DNA from: Trochalopteron elliotii | Lineage: Eukaryota > Chordata > Aves > Passeriformes > Leiothrichidae | DNA length: 64,000 nucleotides | Reading direction: 5' to 3' | Assembly (NCBI GenBank): GCA_024734555.1 | Contig: JANPWX010000076.1 | Span: 5,951,217 to 6,015,216, forward strand | Shown here: positions 22,135-35,610 of the stretch, one piece after another | Position numbering within the stretch: position 1 is the first letter of the stretch | Layout of the letters: each line of letters begins with the position of its first letter | Notes under the pieces: generated by a model | What the model saw: the letters and a program-made list of their open reading frames with translations, nothing else | Databases searched by the model: none | What the model was told of the DNA's origin: nothing | Position numbers and translations under genes: made by a program

Positions 22135-22545
22135 CTACAGAATATGCTGAGGTGGAGAGGACCCACAAGGATCATCAAAGTCAGACTCCTGGCCCTGTAC
22201 AAGACACGCCCAAGAGTCACACTGTGTGACTGAGTGCATTGTCCAAATGCTTCTTGAACTTTGTCAGGCTGGTGCTGTGACCACTGCCCTGGGGAGCCTA
22301 TTCCACTGCCCAGTCATCCTCTGGGTAAAGAAACTTTTCCTGATATCCAGCCTAAATCTCCCCTGACACAGTTTCAGGCCATTCCCTTGGATCATGTCAC
22401 TGGTCACCATGGAGAAGAGATCAGTGCCTGCCCCTCCTCTTCCCCTCATGAATTAAGTTGTAACTGCAGCGGGGCCTCCCCTCAGTCTTCTCCAGGCTGA
22501 CCAGACCCAGTGCCCTCAGCTGCTCCTCATAGGACTTCCCCTCAG
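22135..22545 (-). mobile_element. CR1 LINE 3' end, J-like, minus strand
   Basis: Diagnostic antisense CR1 blocks occur in order: cagaatatgctgaggtgg, ggacccacaaggatcatc, actcctggccctgtacaag, ccaagagtcacactgtgtg, gcttcttgaactttgtcagg, gaccactgccctggggagcc, aaacttttcctgatatcc, cacagtttcaggccattccc, tggtcaccatggagaagaga and agctgctcctcataggactt. It resembles the J-type avian subfamily from memory and is 5'-truncated at about 410 bases. The open frames at 22021-22233, 22261-22500 and 22264-22449 derive from it. Confidence 0.96.
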
Positions 22546-25500
22546 TGTGATTTTAATGAACAGGTAGCCCCTTAAGCAGCAACATGAATAAAACATGGCA
22601 TTATGTTTGTTTCCTGTGTTGGTGCTTCAAGATGATCAGAGCTCAGCCTGATGATTTTTCTTCTGCTGTGGCATCATATCGCAGGTTCCTCTTCCACAGA
22701 TTTCTGATGCACAGCAGGAGCTGCATCGCACGTGGCACCTTTCTTTGGCACAATTTGCACATAATTTCTTTCCTCTGCCAGATCATTTATTTTCATTAAA
22801 TATGTTAGAAAGCAACATTTTTAGTCAATTCTCCTCTCTCTCAAGTCAGATTAGAATCAGCTGCTGACCTGAAAAGCCAAATTACTTTGGGGGGAAACTG
22901 GAGTCGATGAGTGGGCACACAAACCACCTCACTGCGGAATTCTTGTTTCTGCAAGAATCCGACTCCATTCTGACTGCTATCTCATCTGTTACTGAAGAGC
23001 ACTAAACTAACCATATTCCCAGAAGCAAACAGTGTCCATTTGAGATTATATGGTGTCTTTTTTTAGAATACACAAAGGGTTGGTCCAGGGATAACTGATT
23101 TAAATGAATGGCAGTAGTAACACTGATTTTCTTGTACCATAAACATGCATTGTGCTCCTTTGAAAGAGGAGCCCTCTTTCTCAAAAGTTAACCTAAACAA
23201 AATGCAAATCACAACATGTTAAGCTTGGTTTGACATTTAGGTTTTACCCAGGGTCTTTCAGCCATGAGCAAGAACAGCATTTCCTTTGAAGGAGAGTCCT
23301 CCCAGGAAGGTAAATATTAAGTACCCCCACACCTGTTATTTAATCCTTAGGGACTAAAAAGATGATTACAGGAAGATCAAAATCACAACCTCTTTCTTTT
23401 ACTAGTCCAGAGAGACATTGATGTTAAGCAATTATAGCACTTTCTAAGTAGCAAGCATTTGGAACTGTTATCAAAGGAAAACTCTAAATGAACTGGGTAG
23501 CCAGTGGGCTGCAAGGACTGAATAAACAGAGAGGGGCTGCCAAGAAAGCAGAGTGCAGGACACCCCTTGGATAAGGCCAGATGTATGGGGTGGATGGAGG
23601 AGCCATATAGGAAAGGGGCTTTGCACCTTCAGAAGCATTCAGAAATGGTCTAACTCCTTAGGGAGCTGCTGCAACAATGCTCTGAGACTACATTAAATTA
23701 GACTTTAAAAAAATACGTGAGACTGTGAGGAAAAAACCTCACTAAATATATTCACTCTTTTGTATAAGAACACTTTCAGGTTTTTCTTTTCTGCACCTTT
23801 GTCTTTCCAGCAAAAGAATAATATCTTATTTTGTTGCCTTGAAAAATTAGGCTTTTTTAAGTCTAAAATAGCAACTTTCCCTTGGGAAAAGAGTAGAAAA
23901 ACAATTTACTTGGTAGTGTTTGAACTCTGCTAGATAAGTTAGGTTTGGAGTAAATTATTTCAGTTTTAAGTCAGCGTGTTTTAATATCAAGTGTTCTAGA
24001 GTGACTTTAGTATCTGCACTAAACAGAAAATGCAATATCCTGCTTTGGGAGAATAACATGTAATCATCTCTCAGTAAAATTTTCTTCAAAGCTCTACATG
24101 TCAATTAATGTAGTCTCAGCAGAATATTGGTGGCAAATAAAAATCACTTTTTGGTGACAAAAAAGATTCCAACCGTAGTGGCTTTGTTTTTAATTTTGTG
24201 GCTTTCACAAGAATGATGATTTTAAAGTCTCTATTTTTTACTGCTGATTTGTAGGTGTAACTGAGAAATACTTTCTCTTGCATTTTTTTTCTCTCCCAAA
24301 TTTAGCTCCAGTAGATTCAAATCTAAACTATTTGTTAACTAATGAGATCTTTACAGAAATACATATAAAAGTAATGGGTGGGATTAAAATTAATGGCGTG
24401 AAAAAAGAGGCACACATCAATAATCCAGAATGACCAAATGCCTCAGAAACAACATGCTCAAGGTTAGGTTCACAGGTTAGTTGATTAGCAGGATTGTAGA
24501 GATTGAATGTATGTGAGCATAGACTGTGTATATGTATAAATTAATTCAATTCTAAATTTGGGAGATAATTTAAATGCAAGGCTTGGTTGGCATAATTCAT
24601 TTACCTGAAATTCAAAAAGCAGCAAGAGTTTTGCTGCATGTCACCCTGTACCTTTGAATGCCATTACATCTACATGTGGTGAATGCTGTGGGAATTGGTG
24701 ACAGACTAAGGTACCCACCCCTTTCAGGTTCCTTGTTTGAATGTCACCAACAGCTAAAGTTTTTCTGTGTCAAATGAATTAGATCATGCCTGTTTCTGGG
24801 TGTGTATCCATCAAAAAAACACCCAAACCAACAAAATTATCAATATTTAATTTGTCACTATTTGGTAGGATGGCTAAAAGTTCCGGGCAGATATGTTAAA
24901 AAAAAAAGTTATGTGAAAACTGAAATGCCTTTTTTTCCAAGAAAAGGTCACTGAAAGGCTTACATGGAAAGGAGACTCTTGGAAAGAGGATGCTTGAACT
25001 GGTTTTGGTTGTTTTTTGTGTTTGGGGTTTTTTTGCCCCTACTAAAGAAAGAACATAATTGCATGTCTAAAATAAAGAAGAAAAATAAACTACCAAGAAC
25101 AAATGCCTAGAATTCCTTTTTATTCTCCCTATTCTTGTCAATTTCATAACAGAATATCATCATTTTTACAAGCTAGTTCATAGCATTTTAAACATAGTAA
25201 AGAAAATAAATTGACAGAGCATCAGTTTTTTAATCAAGATTTTTTTTTTCTAGATACTGATTATCTTTGAAGGACAAGAACAGTTTCTGAGAGACTTAAG
25301 TAACTGCTGAATCTTTTATCAGCAGTAAATGTGCAAGAAGTTAAAGCCTGTGTCCCTTTTAGGTTTCTAAGACTTGTAGAGTTGTAAACATTCTAGCAAA
25401 ATTTCAGATGCCAACAGAATTTTATTAAAATATTATTATAAAAGTTCTTTATAAAAACTTTTTTCCTATTTATGTTTTTATTGGCTCTTTGTAGAATATG

Positions 25501-28180
25501 GGTTCATAACCTGGTCATAATCAGTTCCACTCTGAAATTAGAAATGGGAATGAAGCCACTTTTCCACAAGTTAGAGAGTACAAACTGTTTTGGTGCCAGC
25601 AAAAATGTGACTAATAATGGTTCTTCCTAAAGACATGAAGTACAAGAGGCAAGGTGTTAAAATGGTTATCTGGGTGAAATTTGATAAAGCATTAAAATGT
25701 GTATTGTGAATTAATGGAACTCCTTTCTATCTACATCTGTAAAGCAAAAAAACGCTAGAATTTTGCTGATTTGCTTTATAATATTTTAAATCCTGTAAAC
25801 ACATGCCAATATAATTTATACTGCAGTTAAAAAATTATATGCTTTTATCTCTAGAAATTTTCAGGTCTTTTTTTTATATAATGTGGACTTCTAATGCAAT
25901 TTAAGATGAAAACAAATATGGAGAATTGTGAAGCAATTATTTCTTAGAATTCATGGGGCTTTTTCTTCCTAGAGTAAAAAACTGATATTTAAGGAAGCTG
26001 AAAAACCAGAAAGAGATGAGAATATGGCTGTCTTAACACACCAAAATATGATCTTATGGCTAATTTTGTTACAATATATTTTATTTGCAAGTTCATTTTC
26101 CCTGTATAGGCAATTTGGACAGAAATGTTCCAGTCTGGTTGTGTTGTGGAGAGAAAAGTGGTGACAAATTTGGAACAAGGTATTTTATTTTAATTGCAAT
26201 GTGTGCTAACGATGAAAGGCAAAGGGGTATTTAATTAGTGTACGAATCTCTGTGCATTGCTGGGGCATGCTGTGTGGAGGACCTTTCTCATAGGTTTTGC
26301 AGGCTTGTCTCACCAACATGCAGATTTTTGAGGAAGGGATTTGGTGGTGTTCTCTGTTAGTTCCCTTGGAACCTCTAGCAGTAAGACACCTTTGGAGTAA
26401 TCAAGGGCTAAAGATTACAGTTTATGCACCATAAAAGATGAAAGGAGTCATTCCCATTTCTCTAAAGCTGAGGTTCGTGGGTGTCTCAACAGGGGGAAGT
26501 GCTGAGGAACCTGAACCTAAATTGTAGTGTGAGGACCAAAAATGAACTTCCTTAAGGTGAAACTCTTTCCATTATTACTCATTTGTAGAAGGATAATTGC
26601 TGTGGAGCATTGGAGAAGTGATGTCCAGATTTTAACCTACAAGAATAATGACATAGAAGAAAATCTTTGCTATCAGGCATCTCAAGGTAAATCAATCATT
26701 AGGAGTACGTTTGAATTCACTTTTTAAACTAAATTCTGTATGCTGAAATATTTGCAATCCTTATGTTTTTAATATCTGAAAAGTGTATACCAGAACCATT
26801 GTTTAGATAATCTAGTTTATTACATGTTCATCAGTGGGGATTGTGGGGATTTTGATTTTAAAGTTGTAAATAGAAGAAAATGGACAGACTGTGCTTTGTG
26901 ACATGGTGTATTTTTCAATAATCAAGGTATGCTCATGTTGAATATATGACAGACTTTCAGTTTTATTTTTCTTGGCTATTCTGTTCCTTTGGCAAACCTG
27001 ATCAAAGAATTTGTTTCAAGATAATCAGCAGAACCCCAGGAGTTGAGTGGGACTGTGAGTCTCTATTAGGTAATGGCTAAGACCATTTAAGGTTTGAACT
27101 GAGATTGCAGATTTGGCTTGAAGCTCCAAGCATGTCTAATATGGAAAAACAGTAAGGAAAAGAAGGTCAGTCTGATTAAAAACATGATTGTTCCAATTAC
27201 AGCAGTTGAAGATCAAGTGTAAGAACGGTGGATATCTGAAAGAGCAGATGTGTGCTCTTGGTAGACGTGCTGGCTTAAAAAAAACCTGTGAATTGACAAC
27301 TAGCAAATAGCTGTGCTGAGGCAGTGTTGTGTGGTGTGCATTGGCTTGGTTTTATTTCACTACTTTAGCAGCAGGAAGTCCTGATCTGTGCTGGCTGGTG
27401 CAGCACGATACACCTCACCTTCTTTGCTTGCTGGTAGGATTTCTTCCTGCTACTTCTCCTAAGTGGCTGTTTTTCCTGAAGACAGTAAAGTCAATTCACC
27501 TCCATAACATTTCAGACCTTTTTGAGTGTGGTCTACAATTTTCCATGGTGTTAATCTTTATGTAGGCATGGTTTTGCTTTTGAAGCATTTGGTTTGTCTT
27601 GTACCAAACTCACTGTAGCACTTAAATGCACAGAAAGCACCATGTTGAATTTTATGTTTTCTCAACAGGGACCACAATTACTACATCCATTTTTTTCAAC
27701 ACTCACTCATATTTGCAATCTTGTTTTTTAATACTCAACACATATTTTTCTGTAGGAATATCTCAATCCCTTCACTTCTCCCCCAGTTACTGCTGTTCTT
27801 GCCTCCCTGGCTTTTTTTTCTTTCTTATGCTCACCAAGGACATCTTTAGCTCTTCCTAATGACTGTCATGTTTTTCTATCTGCCCTATTTCCAACGTACC
27901 TTAGCATTGGGAGGCAGTGCTTGGGTTTTTTGCGTGCCATTTAGTGCCATCTGTGGCAGTGATGCTGACATTTATAAGCTTTACATAGCTTATGATATGA
28001 GAAGAATCCTGCTGCACAGGTTTTATGGGTGTCCATTGAATCCCAGGCATCTGCTGTAGGAATATCTAAATACTACAGAAAAAAATTAGAGATGGTCATT
28101 TAGCGTAGGTAGGCATGGAGGTAGTTATCCTGGAGTCAGAGAACTCCTCACATTTATCATCACTTTGATGACTGACAGTA
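22546..28180. other. AT-rich non-coding stretch, no gene seen
   Basis: No repeat family, exon or RNA gene recognised. It includes an A-run at 24899-24908, a T/G-rich tract at 25001-25036 and many short AT blocks (25420-25860). Open frames stay at or below about 80 codons with no domains. Confidence 0.55.
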
Positions 28181-28640
28181 AGTGTTTCCAAGCATTGTGA
28201 AAGAGCCCTTGTTGAAGAAGAGCTGATGTGAGCCCCAGTCTAAGGTCTGGATCAGACTCGGATCCTCCTTGCACAAAGTGGGCTTAGAGCCTTGCATTAA
28301 AACGGGTACCTGCTATGAGTTGCTACATGATTCACAGTCCTTTCATAATCATTGGAGAGACGGCAGCATAACTACTGCCTTGATGATGAGCAGACGAAGT
28401 GTGCAGAATGCGTTGCTGGAGAACAGCGTAAAGGTCAGGCAAATTCAGCCCGTCCTTCGCCAGGAAAACAAGAGACAGTTACTGTCCAAGACCGTGGCAC
28501 ATGATTGTCCCTTCTCAGCTCATTTGCTGTGTGCTTGGGTGAGCCCTTCTCTGCAGCTCGTTAAGTGTAGTGGTGTTTATCAACAATTGGAAGTAGTGAC
28601 TGTTGATGAAAGTTGGGTGTTAGTGGTACTGTGAGTGCGT
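28181..28640. other. GC-richer patch with a 121-codon open frame
   Basis: This patch has somewhat more GC and CpG than its surroundings and carries a plus-strand open frame at 28269-28634 (contains MMSRRSVQNALLENSVKV). No start context, splice sites or family resemblance support it as a gene. It could be an old repeat or a regulatory patch. Confidence 0.3.
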
Positions 28641-31600
28641 CTGCCAGTCCTGTATCTCTGGAAGCACATTTTTTCAGCAGTGGTGAACACTGTCTCAAAA
28701 AATAAAACAAGGGTTTTGAAGTACCTCTTGCTAATCCATTTAGTGTCTGCTAAATTTGAGCTTGATACTGTATTCTGAATCATCAAGTAGCACAGATTGG
28801 CAATGGATTTAAAAACAGACCTTCTTGTGTTTTGTGCTCCTTCAATATTACTGAAACATTTACTTTTCAATATAAGAAAGCTGTCATTGATTAAATATGA
28901 CATGCTAAGGTGTTGAAAAATATTTGGAGCCACAGGTGTCATCCAGGCAGAGAGTAGCCACTGGCCACAGTGGCCCAGCTGTGCCAGGTATGCCTGTCCT
29001 AACCTTCATCTTCCTGCACCTTGAAAGTCTTGGCTTTAGCCTTTAGGTCTTGCATAGCCCACTTGTTATACCTTGTCAGCAAGCTGTCAAGGTGATAAGC
29101 CAGTGGTTGGCTTTCAACTCCAGTTTAGTTCTCTCTGAGACAAGGTATTTATTCCCCCTTAATCCTGTCAGATCCCACCACACAAATCTCACCAGGAAAA
29201 AGGAGTCGAGGACACGCTAAATAAAAAGAGAAATTTCCAGTATCTGCAATGTAGTTATGAGTAGCACCCAGCAAATTGATGTGTTTGCATCATCTAAGTT
29301 AGGTTCAAGACATCGGCTTTCACCTTATGGAAAACATGTAGTCACATACAAAGGCTGTGCATAATAAAAGTCCAAACAAATGACAATGCACACACATTTC
29401 ATCTTCTTGGAAGAAATAGAAGGGCTGAATTACATAAATCTTAATCATATTATTAAGATATTCTTTCAGCAATAAAAGACTGTGTTAAACAATCTGAAAA
29501 TATTAATTCACATTTTGATCAGGATTCTTGAAACTGTTGATGCAGAACATTCTCTGCATTTTTAAGAAATTCTTGTAGAGCATGAAGCAAAACCTCATGC
29601 TCCTTTGAAACTAGGATTGTATTATATCTATATATTTAAACAAAATTAGATGCTTTTTAGAACATTTTTAGTTAATCTAGTTTACCTGTCCACTAACAGC
29701 CAATGCCACCAGTGCCATTTCCTATAGGGGGACTGGTTTTCTAGTCATCTTAGTTCCAGGTCAGTGTAAACCAGGGCAAAATAATTTAAGTAGGTGCAAG
29801 TCACAGCAAAGAGTTTCTGTATCCATAGATAATCTTCCAAATGTTGTAGGGGTGAGTGCTGCTGTGTGTGGTTTTCTTTCTTCATTGTTAGTGACTTTTT
29901 AACATGTGTGTGGTCAATCTTAAAAATTAGGTGTTCAGCATAATCACTTTGTCGTTTCTTTTCTTTCCCCTTGGATTGGAGCTTCTCTTGTATACTTCTC
30001 TACCTTAACAAGCCATGTTGGAAAGATTTTGCCATTAAAGACTGAACCAAGAGTTGTATCATGACAAGTCATATTATGACAATCTATGAGGGGTACAAAA
30101 GTACCACTGCTATATAATAATTGGGAGTTTTAATCATCAGTAGATTATGGTTCTGAGTATGGACGAAGCTAGACATTTTCAAATTGAGAGGTCTGATGCC
30201 TTACTAAGAGCTTTAGAGGTGATCTCTGCTCAAAAGCTGTATATACTTTATAGAATTAATAAAATTAAAAGACTATTTCCTGCATGTTATGGTGATGAAC
30301 TGTTAAGTAACTGTGATAAACTTGTAAGTAACTGTAGCATGTCTCTGTATTCTTCTCTGTCAATTTACCTTGCTGCTTAGTGGGGGAGATTTCTTGTCTG
30401 GTATGTTGTACAGCATGGAAACAAAATTGGGATAAATCTCTTGTCTAGGAATCCAGACAGTCTAATTCTCTTTTGTTTCTCATGTTTATGTCATTGCTTA
30501 TGTCTTATTCTGTGTTTGTGGGTGGGAGTGTGCAGCACATGCATCAGTTGCTCTTTCTGTATTTTCGGGGTGGATTTGTAGTGTTTGTCATAGTGTGGCC
30601 TTTGTGAAAGCTTGCTTTAATTGTATCTAAACCCACACAAAAGTGTGTTCTCTGATTTACAAGCTATGATTTAGGAAATATTAACTCTTTTTAAATGGTG
30701 AGATCTTTTGAAAGGTTAGGAAAAAGAGGAAAGGATGTAAAGTACTAGTTCATATTACCTGCTTGCCATGTTGAAGGAGTCCTCTTGAGACTGGTGACTG
30801 GGTGAGAAGAGAAAGTAGAATGGATTCTCACCACAGATGGTCATAAGAGTATTCTAGTTTAGGTAGATAATTACAGAATTTGAAGGAAAAATTCTAAAGG
30901 ACAGAAAGGTCTCTGAACTTACAGAAATATACCTAATAATTTTGCATGCTAAAGCAAATTTTAATTGATGTTTCTTCTGTGTTTTGTGCAAAATCCATTT
31001 GTTCAGCTAATAGATTTTTTATCTAAAAAATAGATTTTTAAAATAGCATTTATACCTCTGTTATAGTTCAGATTCTCCTATGCTTTGCCTTATGTTTCTG
31101 TTAAAACAAAGTGTACAGTGACATTTTTCCTGCTTTATCAGAAAAAGAAGGTATTTCATGTCATGAAATCTGAGAACATTTGTTTAGTAAAATATTTTAC
31201 AGCTTCTAAAGAAGCAATGAAATATAACATTTGCAACTATGCAAATAATGTGTAGGGGATAATGTTTTAAAAGATCTGTCTTGCAGTTCACTTCCTCTAA
31301 ACAGAATTTTCTTGTTCTGTTCCTGCTTGCTGGCATACATAAAGTTTGGTTGAAACTGAAAGTCCTACAAGACAGATGTCTTCCTTCTGACCAGGGGGAT
31401 TTTACATCTGTGATATGTGATGTCTGGATATACATGTTTGCATTGCTTGAATGCTCTCTGAGCACCATGGCAGCCTCAGAACAGACCTGGATTTCCCCTG
31501 TAAGCAGCAGTCCCTGAGTCATCACAGCAGCACTTCAGTCTCAGTGTCAATAGCAAGCCATCCCCTCAGCTTCAATAGGACAGATAACTTGCAGTTCATG

Positions 31601-34600
31601 TCCCAAGTACGAGGGGTGCTAGGTCCATCCTATGACTATTGGCTCCTTCTGTCCTCCCTTGCAGCTTCCAGTGCCATATTCCCTCTCCTGTAGTTAAACC
31701 CCATTCTTGCTCCTGTGTCCAGTGGTCCCAGCTTTCACCGGCTGAGCCTGGGGAGCTTGCCAAACTAACTGTTCTTCATGGACACCCACAGAAGAGCTCC
31801 TGAAGCAACTGAGGAAATGTCTGGAATGTGTATTTGGTTCTTTTGGTCTTTTGGTGAAATTGTTCCTCTACATTTGTTGTATGTACATCGATTTAGGACC
31901 TAATGAAACTCCGCATTCCTTTACTGCTCTTCTCCATTTTCATTATTTAAACACTATTTAAACAGAATTAAATGCTGAGATATTTATGCTCTCAGTCAGC
32001 TCTACAGCTGCAGAGTCAGCACTGCCTTTGTTTGCAAGTAAAACTTCCAAGGGCTGTAGAAACAGCAGTTTCACTGTACTACATCTCCCTAAAGGACAGG
32101 CAATGAGGGGTAGGTAGCCTGAAAATACGTAGAGCCCTCAGGCATTTTGAGGATGACATTTCAAAAAAACACCATTCAAACTTGATGAAGACAAGGAGAT
32201 GTGGCACTTTTCCCTCATTTTCATTTGGGATTGAAGTCAGCACCTTACTGCCTGCAACTTGGAGAGAGATTTAACCACCTGTACTCTCACATTTTAATTG
32301 ATTGCATCTGCAGCATGAGAGGACCAGTGAGAATTCAGGATGTTAAGATTTTTATTTGCAGAGCGAATGTTGGGCATCATATGGAGAAGGTTTCAGTTCA
32401 GTATGAATCTACACCTGATTTCAAAAATTGCACTTAATACTAATAACAGGGACTGAAATGCTATTTAAAATATAGTATAATTATCAGAGTTGGAATACCT
32501 TTGATGGTGTAGGAAAAAGAAACATGAATGGAGCTTCATGCTAAGTTGTTTCAGTTTAGTAATTGAACTATTTTTTTTTTCACTGTGCCATCTGTATTAA
32601 ATATGTCCTTAGAAAAGACTTTTTAGTGTTAATGACTCAAAGCTTGTAGTTCCCAGTTCAAATTACAAGTTTTTTCAAAATAGAGGGAAGTGTGAGAGTA
32701 AGGATGCTTCTGTGAGTCTGACTTTGCAGGACAGAGCTTTAATCATTTGCAGTCTGTAGCTTTGAGTTTTTCAGTTTACTCAAGTTTGCTTGAAGAACTG
32801 TGTTTTCCTTGTCTTTGTCTTCCGTATGGATGAATAAATTTGCTTTGCTTCAAATTTCTTAGAATTTATGGGAATTATTTTTAGGAAGAAGATTAATATT
32901 TGATAATTCATTAATGGTAAACAGTCTGGAGTTCTTAAATGTTAAGCTATATTGAAAATTAAATAAATGCTATAGCTGAAGAAAGCATAAATCTTTGATG
33001 TCATACTCTCAGAGAACATCTACAGCTGGAGTACCACTTGGGAAACTGTGCTGAGAGGTGGGTAATGAAGTGAGAGCTTTGGAAGAGTAGATTGAAATCT
33101 TGGGCTTTCTGTGTGGTGAACAGTAAAACCTTGGGAAAAGCTTCGTGGGCTGAGGTTTTTTTTTCAAGGGAAAGGCTTCTCATAAATATGATCTGGAAAA
33201 CCTATAAGAAAGATATTATATTTTATGCACTTTCCTTTAGAGTTGTTTATTTGCATTCTCTCATTTTAGAAAAGATATATCAAGTATGGAGAGACAAATG
33301 TTTTCAGGACTAAAGATACCTATGAGTTGTGATAATGTGTGAACAGTCCTGAACATTTCACTGTCTGTTTCTATATTCAGAAATACTGAATTCATATGTG
33401 TGTTGTTTTACATATGGTTTGGTTATAAGACAGCATCAACTTAAGGACAGTGAATGCTCTTTCTCTTTTCTAATTATAGCTTCAGCCACTGTCATTCCCT
33501 GATCTCAGATTTGCCTGATGTTCCTCATCCATATCTCAATAACAAGTTTTCAGTCATATTTTTTAGTTGTAGGCCAATAGTAGCTGAGGGGTTTTTTAGC
33601 CATGTGTTTCCTTTCACCTGAATTATTTAGAAAAACATAATTCAAAACATTCTGTCACACTTAAAGAAAAACAACCAAACAAACAAAAAATGAAAGAGGA
33701 AGCAGATGATTTTGTTTACATTTAGCTACCAGAAATCAAGTAAGGACCTGGGAAAGAAACTCTCAGAGTTGCTTTAGAGCAGAGGTTTGCAGTTATAGAT
33801 GGGTCTGGCCTTTGGTAAAGGGTCCAAAAAGGATGTGCAAGCAAGGTGTTGCTTGCAAGGTTTTCCTTCACCCCTTTTGTGAAGATCGTCCTGCCCTTCC
33901 ATAGCTTAGAGCTTGTGCACAGATTACCTTTAGATATTTGCTTCTCAGCTAGGACATAACTGTGAAATGTTGTTCACACCTGGAGTTCTCCCTCTAACAT
34001 TGGTTGCTAAAGGTAATTTTATTTTGGTCCATCATGAGATAACCAGTGATAAAGAGATCTGTGACTTGTCCACAGATCTTCATGTCTGGGTATGGTAGTG
34101 GGGATGCCAATGGCATTTTCACATGTCTACTTTGGCTCCATTTCTTAATTACTTAATAGTGCAGGGATGTTACGAGGTTGGCTTGATTTCTTTCCCTTTC
34201 CCTTTCCTGCACTTCCTGTGCCACGATAGCTTTTTCCTTCATGTTTCTTAGGGTGATATGTTGCATTTCCTTCAACTCTCAAGTCTCTCCAGGCAGATTT
34301 ATTTAACTGGATTTTGAGCACCTGCCTTTCCTCCCCTGGGCATGTGTGACGCATGATACTGGCCCTCTAGAAACCAATTAACAAAATAAATTCAATCATT
34401 GCGCAACTTAAATAATTTAAAAACAATGAGCATACATTGTGCATACGTAGTTCCCACCTAAATTAGACTGTGCCCTCATTAAGAAAAGTCGCTTTGCTCT
34501 TCATTTACAGGAATTAGACTGAGTAAGAGTTTAGCAAAAGCTGGATTCTCCCAGGCCTGCATGGCTGTTTCTGTCCAGTCTGACTGACCCTGCTTCATCT

Positions 34601-34886
34601 GACTGACTTCTGTTTGCCACCATGGCAGGGCAGTAGCAATCAGAAGCAATCAGAAGGCTACTTCTGGCCTGATATGACTTGACCAGAGGCTGAGAGTTAA
34701 ACATTTCAGTGCTGGCAGAAGGGGCCTGCTGCCTTTTTTACTGGGACAGGGATCTGCAGCTCTGTGGGGAAATACAGGTTTGGTGACCAATCCAGAGGTA
34801 TCAGTAAATGCCAAAGAGAATCCACTAGTTCATGTCATGAAAGCTTATGGAGTTCTGGCCAAGGCACATGTTAAATTTTATTACTA
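28641..34886. other. AT-rich non-coding stretch, no gene seen
   Basis: No identifiable repeats or genes. A perfect 9-bp hairpin lies at 33836-33857 (TGCAAGCAA / TTGCTTGCA, loop GGTG). A GC-richer block at 31480-31830 carries overlapping open frames on both strands without domain features. A short CCCTTT-type pyrimidine run lies at about 34190-34207. Confidence 0.55.
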
Positions 34887-34946
34887 ATACCACTACATTT
34901 TACCTAAGGTAAACTACGAATAACCTTAGGTAAAATGTAATAGTAA
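34887..34946. repeat. Long near-perfect inverted repeat (hairpin)
   Basis: The arms at 34887-34910 and 34923-34946 match at 21 of 24 positions when one is reverse-complemented. The inner 17 bases (TACATTTTACCTAAGGT and its complement) are perfect. The loop is 12 bases (AAACTACGAATA). The arms themselves contain ACCTAAGGT-type palindromic cores. This is the strongest non-microsatellite hairpin found by eye. It could be a foldback element relic, a structured RNA segment or a template-switch mutation. Confidence 0.95.
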
Positions 34947-35381
34947 AAGATTCAAGGTCTGCTTGGTTACAGCAGGTATGAGGAAAGCCATTTGCTTCTG
35001 GACAAGGGGATGCAGGTTTTCTCCCTGCAACCTTGCTTGCTTCCATGCATAAATTAAACATAGGTTTGACGAATTGCATTTGTCCCCATCCTTATACTGC
35101 TGAGGGAGATGGAAGCCTGCTTATTTGCTTTAATATATCCCTGCTTTTATCCTTTTCCTCTTTTTGCTGTTTATTGTTGCCAAGAGAGTAGAAGACTGCA
35201 GAGCTGGGCACAATTTGGGTCACTTCGACTGTGTTTGCAGCATATCAGGTAGTTAATGGATAATAATTAATTTGAATTACCTCCTTTCCATCTGTCTGCT
35301 GACTTGAATCCCATTTTCCCTTACCTTTTACCTCAGTCCTTCTTTTTGTTTTCTTTTTTTTTTCCTTCCTTTGATCTTCAG

Positions 35382-35578
35382 AAAGGTACTTTCTAAATCC
35401 ACATTTAAACAGACTCGTTGTGGATATGTGAGTGAACTTGAACATTGTCAAGAGAATGCAGCTGAGTTAAACTGGTATCCAGAGATGCGCTCAGAGAGCT
35501 TTCCTCCTCCAAAGGCATCAGTTAAGGTTTCTCAGTTGTTGCTGCTGCTCACACAGAAATGTAACTCCTGTATAACAG
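35382..35578 (+). CDS. Candidate exon after a very strong acceptor (weak)
   Basis: A 40-base pyrimidine tract (35340-35378) ends in gatcttcag. The downstream frame (KVLSKSTFKQTRCGYVSELE...) is open for about 75 codons to a TAG at 35608-35610, with possible donors at 35526/35527 (GTTAAG|gtttct) and 35578/35579 (ATAACAG|gtgcta). The protein is unrecognised. The pyrimidine tract could instead be simple low-complexity sequence. Confidence 0.18.
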
Positions 35579-35610
35579 GTGCTAACATCATTGCCTACCT
35601 TTCTGGCTAG

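Noticed and set aside
22021..22500. Open frames of 60-79 codons on both strands
   Set aside because: They fall in the CR1 copy at 22135-22545.
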